Shown here: positions 36,995 through 48,360 of the stretch, one piece after another | How positions within the stretch are numbered: the first letter of the stretch is position 1 | Layout of the letters: every line of letters starts with the position of its first letter | Source: Pseudisothecium myosuroides | Lineage: Eukaryota > Streptophyta > Bryopsida > Hypnales > Lembophyllaceae | Direction: 5' to 3' | DNA length: 64,000 nt | Assembly (NCBI GenBank): GCA_951799445.1 | Contig: OX637297.1 | Location: 11,036,001 to 11,100,000, forward strand | Position numbers and translations under genes: made by a program | Notes under the pieces: generated by a model | Databases searched by the model: none | Told to the model about the DNA's origin: nothing | The model's input: the letters and a program-made list of their open reading frames with translations, nothing else

Positions 36995-37224
36995 GTCTGA
37001 TCTGTCATCATGACCAAATCCGTTCCTGACCCAATCCATTCCAACTCAGATCCGCTCCAATTCTAATCTGGTTTAGATTCAGATCAAATCCGGATTGTCA
37101 CCTATTCCGTTTCGTAGTTAATTTCCGGTTTTCCGTTACCTCTTGCTCAATTCCGGATCCCAGATCACGGTTTCCGTTCCAAGGTTTAAATAACTTACAA
37201 AAACCAAAAATTCACATTGCGACA

Positions 37225-37816
37225 ATAGGTGAAAGATAAATGGCCCTATCGCTGTTGCCTTGGTATTTCCTAAAGATGAGACCATCTTTGCTACTCTCTC
37301 CTTCACAATACCAGCCCAAAGCACTTTCCTTTCTCTACTCAGTGCCCCGAATATCGTGTTGGCCCAAGTTACCGTAATTCGGGTTGGACGCTCCAAATAC
37401 AGGATCGGGAGTAGGAATTCTAGCACTCTTTTCTCCCTCGCATCCTTGCAGTCTACTACGGTGTACCCATCATTGCCATCAGGAGCTTCAGAGAACTTAC
37501 CCTCATGAAACTTGAGCGTTTGAGAAGCCATACCCTCTCCAGGTTGAGGAAAATCGTATACCTGTTTCCAGGTATCGATGGTCCAACTGCTGGGAAGAGC
37601 CCGGGAAGTCTTGTCCCATTCATTCGACTGGTCCCTTGTTAGCTCCCGGATCATGTCCTCGTTCCTCAGCTTCCAGGGTCGGCGAAGAAAACCTGCACAT
37701 CCCATCTGCTTGAGGTCCTCCTCCAACTGTTTCCGATAACCGGGATCTGTCGGGATGATTGAGAGAACGTTCTTGAACTTCAAGGTAGCAGCTCTGCTCC
37801 CTTCGCCCTTCACCAT
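37225..37816 (-). pseudogene. Element D ORF, 5' part (before the nested insertion)
   Basis: The ATG at 37816 (GTGCAATGGTGAAGG, as in C) opens a frame with no stop up to the insertion of E. It encodes the N-terminal domain: MGCAGFLRRPWKLRNEDM, SSWTIDTWKQVYDFPQPG, NDGYTVVDCKDAREKR, RPTRITVTWANTIFGAL and ATAIGPFIFHL. It then runs into element E and stops at about 37136. This part preserves the Arg codon (CGA) that is TGA in C. Confidence 0.8.
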
Positions 37817-38831
37817 TGCACTCAAAGTTCTACCAAATTTTTCTTAACAGCAAACCTCACGCAGTCACTTACTAATGCCAAACTACAAATTTCCCGACTC
37901 TCACTCTGGTCCTATCTCTCTCTCTGGTCCAGAAAACTCGGAGCTCTCTCTCTCTTAGCAACCTTAATCACAACACAACCACTTCGAGCTCTCCAAGAAT
38001 TCTACAACCCTCAAAATGAGAAGTGTGGGCAGAAACGAAAACCCCTGGGTCTTCTCCCGTTCAACCGTTTTCCAGCCGTTAGGGTTTCCCGTTCCCGCTG
38101 GAATCCCGGAAGATTGTGACCGTTAAACGGTCTTCCTTATCTTCCGGTAGAGCCATTGGATCACAGAATTGCCCTAACGGCCTCCTCTGGGATCCCCGGT
38201 ATCCTCTAGTACTCTCCGGTACATGTTCATATCCGGCCCCGGTATATTGAGCAAGTCCAGATTTAATCCCCGGTTCCGTATCCGGTTCCGGATATCTGGT
38301 AAAAATCAGGACATTCTAATTCCCTTTCTTAACCTATTTATCTATTTACAATTATCCTCTACTGGAGAAATCTTAATTTTGGTAAAACTCATATTTAAGT
38401 TTTGCAAAAAGCTAAAAATTTTACCATTTCTTGCTCCTTCTTTCATATTCCTAGCTAACTAACCTTATCCTTACATTTTGTGCTCCCACACATTATCACC
38501 ATCCGGCTTCTTGATACCAGATCACCCACCAGTCTTTGTGCATTTCCTTGCCAAAGCGGTTAAACATATAGCTCATGGAACTTGAAAAATGAGAAATCGC
38601 ACACCACGAGTGCTAAGCATGTTGGCAACTTGCAAACTTGTAGTACTACATTGGATCTTGAAAATCCTTTACAACAAAACGGACAAGGAGCTATCTCCAC
38701 TATCACTGTTTCCCCCACATCCTCCTCACAAGAAAGATAAAAAAAGGGAAGGGCATTGGGAAATAGCCTAGGCGTTGGTATCTGGCCTTCATGCCCTTCA
38801 ACTGCGCCATCAGCACGCTCCTATGACGCCT

Positions 38832-39935
38832 CTAGAGTTTTTGCTTTAATGCCACGCTGCCATATGCTTCTTTAGCTACTGCAGTCTTCTTTGCAGCATC
38901 CTCAAATCTAGTTTCTCCAAAACCAAACATCACCCGCATATGATCCATAACCCCTCTTTGTGCCTGAACTTGGCGTCTCAAATCTGCCACCTTAGAATTG
39001 GCAGCCCCAATCTCAGCTTCATTTTTTGGTAATTTTGCCCTCAATGCAGTCAGCTTCTCGTCTTTTAGACAACATTCACCCTCCAACGTCTGCAGCCACA
39101 AATTAGTAGTGGCAAGTAGAGATTGCCTATACTCATGTTGAGTAGAAAATTTCACAAGTTCTATTTTTGCCGGTCCTTCTCTTCGCAACAATGCTTGACG
39201 AGCCCCTCCAACATTGGAACCTCCTTGTTCAACAAAGACAGCGCTTCCTACCATTCCACTATAGACATCGTGTGCTGACCTAACTTCCCCTCTAACCCTA
39301 ATCCGTTGTCAATCACTTGCACGCTCCTACTTGGCTATACTTTGACACCTTCCATCCCAATGTTGATGACATCCATCGCACCCTCCTTCTTGCAACCAGC
39401 AGTCAAAACACATTTTTTTTCTCTCCTTGCGCTCTAGGTTAAATCTTTGCAGTTGGTTGCGGCAGGTCCACTCAGCATAACGACACCAATTTGTCTTCTT
39501 GTTCAGCAATAACTCATATGCCAAACTTTTTGCTTCAACAACATTGATCAGCCGTGTGTTTGGAACACTTGTGCGTTCGTGGGTAACCATCCATATCCTC
39601 TCCACCTTCTCCACAAAGCTGGTATCTTCCAACAACGAATAAGCGTAACCATTGGAATTGACCTTCATTCCAAATAATACCTCTACATCTGATTCTAGCA
39701 GATGAATCCCGTATTTAAGTTGCTTTGGAGCCAAACCCTCATTACATAAACCAAAAGCCTTTGCAAATTCTCCCTGCTTCAATGGTGTCAACTTGTCCCA
39801 CGTAATTGTGGATTGGTCTGCATACAAAGGGTTGACCCAAGCTGCTCCTTTGACCTTGACCTTCTTCCTAACTGATCGCGGACCCTTCTCCAACAGAGAC
39901 TCCTACTCTTCCTCGAAGACCTCCGTATCACTCAT
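38832..39935 (-). pseudogene. Decayed coiled-coil ORF, retroelement-associated, unrecognised
   Basis: One frame runs from ATG 39935 to TAG 38834-38832 with an early TAG (after about eight codons) and further stops at 39329-39327 and about 39310. The upstream part has NPLYADQSTITWDKLTPLKQ, HLLESDVEVLFGMKVNSNGY and NVVEAKSLAYELLLNKKTNW. The downstream part is a heptad-rich coiled coil (LKDEKLTALRAKLPKNEAEI; KVADLRRQVQAQRG). The plan (globular N-terminal domain, then coiled coil, no zinc knuckle) is like the A-E protein, but I see no alignable motif. It may be the equivalent protein of another retroelement lineage. Confidence 0.45.
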
Positions 39936-40831
39936 TTTTTTCCCATAAAATACGCCCTTGACAAAGCACTTATGATTTCTCTAAACCGTTGCTAAAAAAA
40001 CACTCAAGTCCTAAACTTGTTTAACTTAGCATGTGGCACAATTGTCATTGCACGCGAGCCAGCTTCCGGGACACACAGAAAAGGAGCATAACGGGAACGA
40101 AGCCCCCAATGCCAACGTTAACAGCAGCTCCGATCACCGTCGGATGCGGTAACTTGAAAATGGACGGGTCAGATTTCCAAGCACGCGACCCATTAACTGA
40201 GGAATCCATTTCCGATGGGTGCACTAGATACTTTATGGTCAGTTCAACTACCGGGCCCTGAAGCCGCCAAGCCAGCTCTGAATAGGCTGATTTCTCTGAC
40301 CCACTTTAATCTCACCCAATCACAAAGCCACATTCTGCCATGTCATACTGCGGCTCAGCCTTATATTAAGTTCTATGGATATGGACTTCCGCCACCTTTG
40401 GTCCACTCAACCATGCATCCACCCCATATTTAGAGTGAGACTTGAAAAACATGAATTGTTGCAAATATTTCTAGTAAGGTATATATAGTTCAGAGATTGT
40501 GCTGGAGGCATCACTACCACTACCACTAGTAGAAAATTTAGCGTCCATAGTGACAGAAAAGTGTTGATTTGGTTTGTTAATTTTTGTGTTGATTTGGATG
40601 TGTTGACCCGGACGCTGCATAGCAAAAAAGTGTTGATTTGGACAAGAAATTGAACACTTTTTTGTTGAACCAAGCGAAAAAATGTTAACTTGGCAACAAA
40701 AACATGTTCATTTGGCAACAAAAAAATGTTCAATTTTCACCAATTAAAATTAAAAAATTATATTCTAAAAAATCAAATTTCTAGCCCAATCCGGGGCTGC
40801 CATGTGGCACCTTGCCACACAAGCTGGACTG

Positions 40832-40868
40832 CCACGTGGACAGGCCACGTAGGTAGCCCGCCACGTGG
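40832..40868. promoter_or_regulatory. Cluster of CCACGTGG palindromes (G-box core)
   Basis: CCACGTGG occurs at 40832-40839 and 40861-40868 with the related CCACGTAGG between them, inside a repetitive GC-rich patch (40795-40910) built on (G/C)CCACRTRG. CACGTG is the plant bZIP/bHLH G-box core. Function is not shown. Confidence 0.4.
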
Positions 40869-40904
40869 GTAGGCTACCTAAGCGGCCTTGCCACATAGGC
40901 GGTG

Positions 40905-40975
40905 TGGCCCCCAGGGTTTGAACCTCGGACCTTGGAGGTTAAACTCCAAGGTCTTAAACCATTAGACCACAAATG
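40905..40975 (-). ncRNA. tRNA-like / SINE-head sequence with Pol III A and B boxes
   Basis: On the minus strand TGGTCTAATGG (A-box-like), an extended anticodon-like stem TTGGAG/CTCCAA around TTTAAC, and GGTTCAAACCC (B-box-like) are spaced as in a tRNA. Stem pairing is irregular and the loop is not a normal 7-base anticodon loop, so it is not a functional tRNA. It is a tRNA pseudogene or a tRNA-derived SINE relic. Confidence 0.45.
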
Positions 40976-41046
40976 CAATTGCATGTGCAAAAGGGCAAAT
41001 GGTTTTTATTTAATTAGTTTCTCATTTTTTTGGTATTTGTCATGTG

Positions 41047-41404
41047 AAGTCAGCAGACTTTAGGGGCCGTTTTGGCATAGTAAATTAACTTACTTTTTGA
41101 AACTTTCAACTAAGAAAAGTTGGTAAATGAAGGTACCTTTCACCTCCAAAAATCCGTTTGCAATTTTGAGTCTTTAATAAAAAGATATGGACAAAATTCA
41201 GAGAGGGTGTTTAAAAGTGTTAAAAAAATTGGCCATTTCAACCCCTCTCTGAATTTTGTCCATAACTTTTTATTTAAGACTCCAAATTGCAGACGGATTT
41301 TTGGAGGTGAAAGGTAACTTCATTTCCCAACTTTTCTTAGTTGAAAGTCTTAAGAAAAAAAGTTTATTTACTATGTCAAAACGGCCCCTAAAGTCTGCTG
41401 ACTT
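41047..41404. repeat. Long hairpin (foldback MITE-like), inside the CACTA element
   Basis: AAGTCAGCAGACTTTAGGGG at the left is matched by its inverted copy at 41385-41404. The arms pair almost continuously (GGCCGTTTTGGCATAG, CAAAATTCAGAGAGG) around a centre near 41220. The transcript would be a ~170-bp stem. Confidence 0.85.
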
Positions 41405-42051
41405 TTAAAAACCCCGACTTGTGAATATTTAAGCTTTTAAATTCCTTTTTACCTATGTGTTATTTCCTTGAAGCATGAAAATGAAGTTTTAAAAAAAAAT
41501 TTGAGTATATATTTCCAACATGTTTTTTCAATATGTAAAGGAAGGTTGAAAGTTCTACATTTGAGGAATGCATTTTGGGTAAATAGTTTGAAAGATAAAA
41601 CCTAACCATTTGTAACAAAAAACATTTACTTTAAAATTTTCACACCATATGTGCCCAAAAAATAACACTTTTCATGAAAATAAACATTTCAATTTGATTT
41701 TCTAAATTTATTTTTATATCAGAAGCTTTGAAGTATTCAATTTTGATAAATGAGATGAAAATTATAAAGATTTTAAATTTATCGGTAGTTCTAAAATAAA
41801 GTGTACGTTTTTTTTGGTACTCAATTTCAAATACCGTTAAGGAAGACATAAAAACATTGGATGTACATGATTCATTACAACATTACAAATTATTCATGAT
41901 TGATGGAAATTTTTGAAATATATAAGTAAATTTTAAAGAACTTTGAACTATAAATCATAACAATGAATCCCTTGAAGATGTTAATCCTTTAATGAAAAGT
42001 TATAAACAAAATGGAGATAGGTATTAGAATTTTTTTTTTTATAAATTAAGG

Positions 42052-42390
42052 AAACTTCGGAGGTTGTTTTGGCATAGTACAAGAACTTTTTTGAAAACTT
42101 TTTTAACTAATAAAAGTTGGTAATTCAAACAAGCTTTCATCTCCAAAATTCCATTTGAAGTTTGGAGATTTTACTCAAAAGTTTTGGACAACTTTAAGAG
42201 AGAGGTTGGGAATTTATTACTTTTGACATTTTTGAACATCCTCTCTAAATTTTGTCCATAACTTTTGATTGGAGGATCAAAACTTCAAATAGATTATTGG
42301 AGATGAAGTCTTGTTTGAATTACCAACTCTTATTAGTTAAAAATGTTTTCAAAAAAGTTGTTTTGCTATGCCAAAACGGCCTCCAAAGTC
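42052..42390. repeat. Second, diverged hairpin plus a partial third arm
   Basis: GGAGGTTGTTTTGGCATAG (42059) pairs with CTATGCCAAAACGGCCTCC (42367-42385). The sequence is homologous to the 41047-41404 hairpin. A right-arm-only copy follows at about 42400-42585 and ends CCAAAGTCTGCTGACTTTA. Confidence 0.75.
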
Positions 42391-42832
42391 TACTGAATTT
42401 AAAGAAAAAAAATTTCAACACTTCTCTGAATTTTGGTTATAACTTTTGATTGAACAATTGAAATCTCAAACGGATTGTTGGAGATGAAAGTTGGTTTAAT
42501 TACACAACTTTTTCCAGTTCAAAGTTTTTTGAAAAAAGTTCATTTATTATGCGCAAAGTACTTCCAAAGTCTGCTGACTTTAATGGACATCGAATTGTAC
42601 GTGAATTCTTAATTTAAAAGAAAACTACATTGTACAAATAAGATTCCAAAAGATTCCAAAAGATTCCAAAAATGTTCAACAAAAATCTGTTGATTTCGTG
42701 ACTGCACTGTCCAAATGAACAAAACAAATGTCACCATTAACAAAAGACTGTAAAAATGGACATTGCAATACCTAAATCAACAGAAGTATGTTGATTTTTT
42801 GTTGATTTGGACGTCATTTTCTAGTAGTGTAC

Positions 42833-45800
42833 AAAGCCATTTGCTTGGAAAAGGATGCCATAGGCTGTGTTTGAAGAATGAACTCTAGGTGGGCAATTGC
42901 ACACTATTGTGAACCAAAACTGGTAGAAATACATCTATAAGAGTCCATTTTATTTTTGTGCATGTGAGCTCTAAAGCTTTTGATTTTTTTTCTAAAATTT
43001 CTTTATAGTGTGTTAAAGCAAAAGATGAAGAAATTGAATTGAATTTTTTTTGTATATTTATATAAAAAAACTTCAAAAATGGCATCTTATTTTGATTTAT
43101 TTCAATACATTTTAGAATTGATTAGAATGAAAATTAACTCTATTGAAAGTTAGGACACCTTCAAAAATACTTATTATAATTATTTTGTTAAAATAGATTT
43201 GTGTAAAGTTGATTTTAAGTATGTCTAATGTATCCCAAAATTCAATAGTATTTTTGATAAGATAACAATATATAAATAGTCCATATCTACAAATGTAGGA
43301 ATATAATTCTACATATTTCAAAACAAAACATTTGATTACATATATACCTATTTATTTATACTTTCTTTTTTGTAAAATATTTCAATTCCTAGTAGATCAA
43401 TGAGGCTTTACCTTTAATGCTATGGACTGTGACAGTATGTAAGAGTATAATTCAAAGTCCTTTATAAATAGAGTATAAACAGTTTTGTAAAGATCTCTTT
43501 TGTATTTCATAGATCATCAAGTATATAAGATTAATATGTATCCTTTTTTATATTCTACAACTTGTATATTTTGAAATTACAAAAATTTAAAAAAATCCCA
43601 CTAAAACATGGACTGTGACAATCCATAATAGGCCCCCGTAGTGTGCAATTGCCCAAGTACCGTTGAAGTCAATAGCAGACACAAATTCAAGAAAGAAGCT
43701 TAGAAAATTATAGAAACACGCTATGTCTGTACTCCTCGGTGGAAGGGGGACATTCCCAATTTTTTCAATTATAATATGCAATCAAATGAAGGGTAGTTTT
43801 AAGGACCTTGTCCTAAATCTTAGACAATTTTTAGAAGTACATTAGCATCACTAAAAGGGGATATTTTAAGTTATAAATAATAAAGCTTAGCGGATAATAC
43901 ACACCTTTACCTATTTTTTTTTCTAAAGTAGCCTTGCCAAAAAGCCCCCAAAAAATTTGAACTTTTAAAAACTATAATAAAGATTGGTTTACGAATCCAT
44001 GAGGCTGGATCCTATGAGCTATGGAGACAATACTATTAGTACAATAGATGAGAAGATTTAGATGCACGTAGAGATCAATGAACTAATTGTGAATGACTTC
44101 AGTTCAATAAGGCTTTGATTCCCCGTTTTTGATGACTTAGGGTTTAGACTCTGAGTTTGGCTAGCTGCAACAAATTCTTGCTTTGTTCCCTTTTGCAAAT
44201 GCTAAAACAATTCTTGCAAAAAGTTTGTAGAATGCAAGAAGGTTTGTTTGAGATTTTTAATGCAAGCAAATGCGGGTTTTACTTAGGCTACTCACAGTGC
44301 GTGTGGTTAGAATGGGGCAAATTTTGGAGATTACAGTAGACAGCAAATGTATTGTTCGGGGGAGCAGTTTCAAAGTTGAGGTATTCTTGTTTAGGGTCAC
44401 ACTTCGGGGCTTGAGACAGTTTACGGGTTTGATTACAAGGTTTAGAGTTTAGGACTTAGGCTTTGCAATCTGGAAGAGCTATGACTACCAGTATTCCTAA
44501 GAAAATCACCTTGTGGACGTTGGAAGATAAGTTCTTAGATCCCAAATACTTCGGCAAAGTCAATGTTAGAGGTGCTATGACATTGGAGGCGCTTGAGTTT
44601 ACCTTTAAATCCAATAACATTTTGGAGTGGTCGTTTGATTTTTGGGATGCCGAGATTTTGAAATGGTTCTCAATTATGTATTATTTAAATTTGTGCTGGG
44701 CTTTTTTTAGAAGTCTCACTAAGTGTGAGTGGGTTTGTTTTGAATGTCAGCATGTCAATCGCACGACACTACTGCACTTGCTGCTTGCTATGGTAGCTGT
44801 TTCTTGTGTAACTTGCATATGTACTTGCTGCTTGCTGTGGTAGCTATTTCTTTTGAGAAGAACTTTGTTGTCTTTTCAAAGTTGTGGAAACTAGACGTTG
44901 AAGTATTGGAGAAGCTACGGACCAATTCATTTGGCGCATTGAATGCTGCAGACCTGCTTGTGTTGGGAGGTATTTTTCAAAGCGGATGGCAACACAAAAT
45001 CAAGGTCAAGAAGGCAGATGGGCAATCCTTGTCCCCCAAAGTTTGGATGACCCCCCGGATGACCCTTGCTTTGCAATGAAGTAAGTCCTGCAGTTCAATC
45101 CTACAATTGCTGAGTTGCTTTATTTCTCATTTTTGTTTTGCGTTAATTCCTTTTGTTTCATCGTAGCAGTGTTTTGGAAATGTGCAGGTTGTTTCTACTA
45201 TATTTTCAAATTCAGAGTGAAGAACTCTACATGCTACCAGTTTTTCTTGTGTTTCTAAGATCTTGGATTTTTTCTAGATAAACATTTTCCTATTGGATTT
45301 CAAACCAATAACACTTGACCTATTTTTGTGCAGCCTTTAGTTTTTGGACTCCATTTTGGTGCATTGTATTGTGTTTGTGAACACATGCGTTGCGTTTGTG
45401 CACATGTGATTCTTATATATATATATTCATACAAGTATTCTTTTGTGTATGGTTTGTGCATGTTATTGGTTTCTTTTGCGTTCATTATTTTTGTGTATGG
45501 TTTGTACATGTTATTGGCTTCTTTTAATGAACATAGGGTACAAAAAATTAATACACAAAAAAATTTAAAACAAAAGATAGGGTACATGAAATAAGGCAAA
45601 TTTAGAATTTAGGTAAAGATAGCTCTATATAAATTTACAAAATGTACCTACATAGCCCCCATAGAATAGGGTCTTGGTTGCACGTGATGTCTAAATATAC
45701 TATGTAGTGCATCCTTTGTGCCATACTCCTAGGCTAATATTCTCATAGAGTGTAGTTGACATCTTGTGGTCTGTCAAAGTACCTACCAAAGGGGAATGGA

Positions 45801-47970
45801 CATAGTTTGTTTCTATAATTTTCTAAGTTTTTTCTTGAATTTGTGTCCACTATTGACTTTAGGGGTTCTTGGAGCATATCATGTACTTTTTTCTTCAAAC
45901 TTGTAAGTTTATGGCGTCCGCTTCCCAAGTGATTGGCTGAAACAATGGTGGTGAAGCTCTAGCAAAATTGTCGATCACCATGTATTTTGTTAGTTAGATA
46001 GGAACAATTTGTAATTTTTAGTGCTTCTACAAAGTCCCATTCTATAGTGTATAAAACCATTGCATGTATATTTGAAGAATATTTTCTATAAATTGATTTG
46101 TTTCTTTAAATTAATGCTTTGTATTGTGAAGTTTGGCAACAACATATGTGCTTTTGTATCATTGCATTGCTGCTTTTGTATCTATTTCACAATAGTTTCT
46201 CCTCAGTTTATAGTAGGTAGTGCATCTAGAAACTCCCATTTTTTTAGAAACCCCTCATTTTAATGAATATAGGGTTGCAGTAGGTAACTTGTCTTGTAAC
46301 ATCTACGGTCTAGAACCAATTCTAGTACCCTACAGTGTCAGCCCAATAAAACACTAGATGGTAGAAGTAGTACCTGTTAGGATATTGGATTAGCGTACAT
46401 TCTGTTGCTCCCAGTTGCAGAGACTTAACTCCGCCTCACCAGTCAAATTCCACCTAAAATTGTAAATTCCAAGCATCAAAATGCATTGCTAAACTAGAAG
46501 ACCTGCGAGTTAAAGTTGTGACCCACCTTTGACAAGTTTCCCACCAACATCTCAAACCCTCACTTGGCCCTAGGCGACGCGATTGACGTTGGTGTTATTA
46601 GCAACCTGACTTCCTAAGCCCTTGATCCCAAAGTATTCTAAATCAATTGAGGTATGTGAAATTACCAAGGAGATGCTTACAAATTAGTGATCCAGAACAT
46701 GAAGAGAAAGTGAAATTTAAAACTGCATATGTCCCTTAGGCACACCTTGCCGTGAACCTAAACCCTATGCGCTTAACTGCTAAGAAGAAGAAGAGCAACC
46801 TAAACCATGCCCTATCCAAGCTATAGCAGACGCAAGGGAGAGAAAGAAAAATGAAACCAAACATGTACAGGACAAGGTTGTTGACACAGTGTTGGCTGCA
46901 ACCTTAGTGTCCTTCATTGCCTTGGAGTGGATGCCTTTGCGCTACTCCACATTACTAAACCGACTATTAGAGAAAACATCATAATGCGTGTGCCCCCCCT
47001 CCCTACATTGAAGTGGAAGTGACAAATGAAGAGGACCTTGAGTGCTTTCTGAGCAAACCTTAGGATTTTGCTGCGCCACTCCATCCCCGCACTAAAGCTA
47101 GCTGCCAAGTCAAAAGCCAAGCCAAGATTCCCAATTGTGAAAGAAGAGTGTACAAGGAGGATGTCTAAGGAAATTTGCGGAGAAGAAGCACAAAACATTG
47201 TCATTGTGGAGCAATATCAAAGACAATGAGGTGAGCTTTAGCAGGGTAAAGTGAAAATTCCTTGTTAGTTCTATAACTACCAAATACCATATACTATAGC
47301 TGTGGCCTTTCAAAGTGTATTTTTTATTTTTTTCATTTCTTTAATTATTTGAAAGTTCTTAATTTTATTTCTCTCTTTTGAAAGTTGTGATATGTTTTAA
47401 TATTTTTAAAGTAATAACCACATTTTTTAAATTTAGTAATAATTGTCATGATTGTTTATTTTTTCATTGGTGAAGTTTTATTTATTTCCATATTTATACT
47501 AAATCTTTTTCTCCTAAGTAATTTAATAGATGTCAAATTTCCTTAACTTTTTTCAAAGCTCAGTGCTTTTGGCATCTTTGAAAGGATTTTTTTTCATTTT
47601 ATAACGTTTCTTATGTGCTTAATGTTGTAAGAATTTTTCTCCATCTTTGAATTTTACATCCATTGTGTCTTCTTAATTTTATTTAAAAAAATTTAGTGTT
47701 TGTAAGTTTTGAATTTTTTTTGGCCTTTTGTTGTTTTTGCAATGTTGTAATCTTTTTTATAAATTAAGATCTAGCTTTTTTTGTTTTTTGTTTTTTGTCA
47801 TGTTACTGAACTCAGTCCTTCATTTATAAAATATTGTTGTCTTCTTCATATATTGTATTTTTTTTTCTTTCACATCATTTCTCCATAATTATGTTTCAAA
47901 TTTTTTTTTAAGGTCTAGTATTTTAACTATTTTTGGCATTTTTTAGAAACAAGGTTTCTTTTTCTTGTTT
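42833..47970. other. AT-rich stretch with gene-like fragments at 44,481-45,079
   Basis: Plus-strand frames at 44481-44840 (with LWTLEDKFLDPKYFGKVNV and EALEFTFKSNNILEWSFDFW) and 44840-45079 (VVFSKLWKLDVEVLEKLRTN, ADLLVLGGIFQSGW) have gene-like composition and are preceded by GGTTTAG-type sequence like that before the 10-kb transposase relic. They match no family I recognise and may be exons of a decayed element. At 45440-45525 a ~45-base unit (TTTTGTGTATGGTTTGTRCATGTTATTGG) is duplicated in tandem. Nothing else is supported. Confidence 0.3.
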
Positions 47971-48029
47971 AAACATTTTATATTTTCTTAATGTCTAAAG
48001 AATTTCTCTCTTTTTTTTTTTTTGAAACC

Positions 48030-48360
48030 AAATGGAGAAAAATAGGAACAACAACATGGATCTTCAAGTCCACTCATATAAATAGAAGAAAGAAAAGGCA
48101 AATGGTTAGCCAAGAAGCACTGGAACAAAAGTAGATGTGGTAGTGTGCATCTTGACTTGGAAGCCCAAATATATAAAGGGGAATGGCATGTGTCCTTCAC
48201 TGGCCAATCCACATGGAAAAAAATGGATAGTATAATATTGGTGTCCATCTCCAGCCAAGTACATGGAACGGGCTTGGAATGCGTACTTGTCCCAACATGC
48301 TACCCCAATAAAAATAATATGACCATTTACAAACCACCTTTTTTGGGTGGACCTTTGTTA
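48030..48360 (+). repeat. Direct repeat copy 1 (~330 bp)
   Basis: The segment contains AAAGTAGATGTGGTAGTRTGCATCTTGA, GGCATGTGTCCTTCACTG, CCAGCCAAGTACATGGAACGG and GGACCTTTGTT. The same series recurs at 49213-49542. The ends are not clearly defined. Confidence 0.75.

Larger units (their letters stand above)
33750..37224 (-). mobile_element. Element E: intact, youngest ORF-bearing element, nested in D
   Basis: Minus-strand TGTCGCAATGTG begins at 37224 and GTGCTGCGACA ends at 33750; the outermost 7 bases form a perfect inverted repeat (TGTCGCA/TGCGACA). The flanking CCTAT duplication (33745-33749 and 37225-37229) lies within the HLY codons of D's ORF. The 3475 bp contain a TATA box, a leader with a CA repeat, one complete ORF and a 1.5-kb 3' region. 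There is no LTR pair, primer-binding site or pol. E is a third, divergent subfamily: only the protein and the CGTTGTAGTA/hairpin motif are clearly shared with A-D. Confidence 0.9.
31150..38490 (-). mobile_element. Element D: 5-bp TSD element, split by nested element E
   Basis: Minus-strand TGTGGGAGCACAAAATG begins at 38490 and GTGTTACAACA ends at 31150. The flanks are CATTA (plus reading) at 31145-31149 and 38491-38495. Subtracting element E and one copy of its duplication leaves 3861 bp, almost the same as C (3857). The termini, 5' leader and 3' region match C throughout. D therefore inserted first and E later. Confidence 0.88.
40524..42829. mobile_element. Non-autonomous CACTA (EnSpm/CMC) transposon
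   Basis: The terminal inverted repeats are CACTAGTAGAAAAT at the left and CACTACTAGAAAAT (reverse complement) at the right. A perfect 3-bp duplication TAC flanks them (40521-40523 and 42830-42832). Both are diagnostic of CACTA elements. Subterminal copies of GTTGATTTGG (near 40565, 40590 and 40632 at the left, and 42802 at the right) resemble transposase-binding repeats of this family. The 2306 bp have no transposase ORF. The interior carries a GC-rich, G-box-rich patch, a tRNA-like segment and two long hairpins. Confidence 0.88.

Noticed and set aside
1091..38490. Element pairs A-B and C-D as LTRs of one large composite retrotransposon
   Set aside because: A and B, and C and D, are in opposite orientations, and each has its own distinct 5-bp duplication, so they are independent insertions.
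40905..40975. A functional tRNA gene
   Set aside because: The anticodon stem is too long, the loop is not seven bases and stems pair irregularly.
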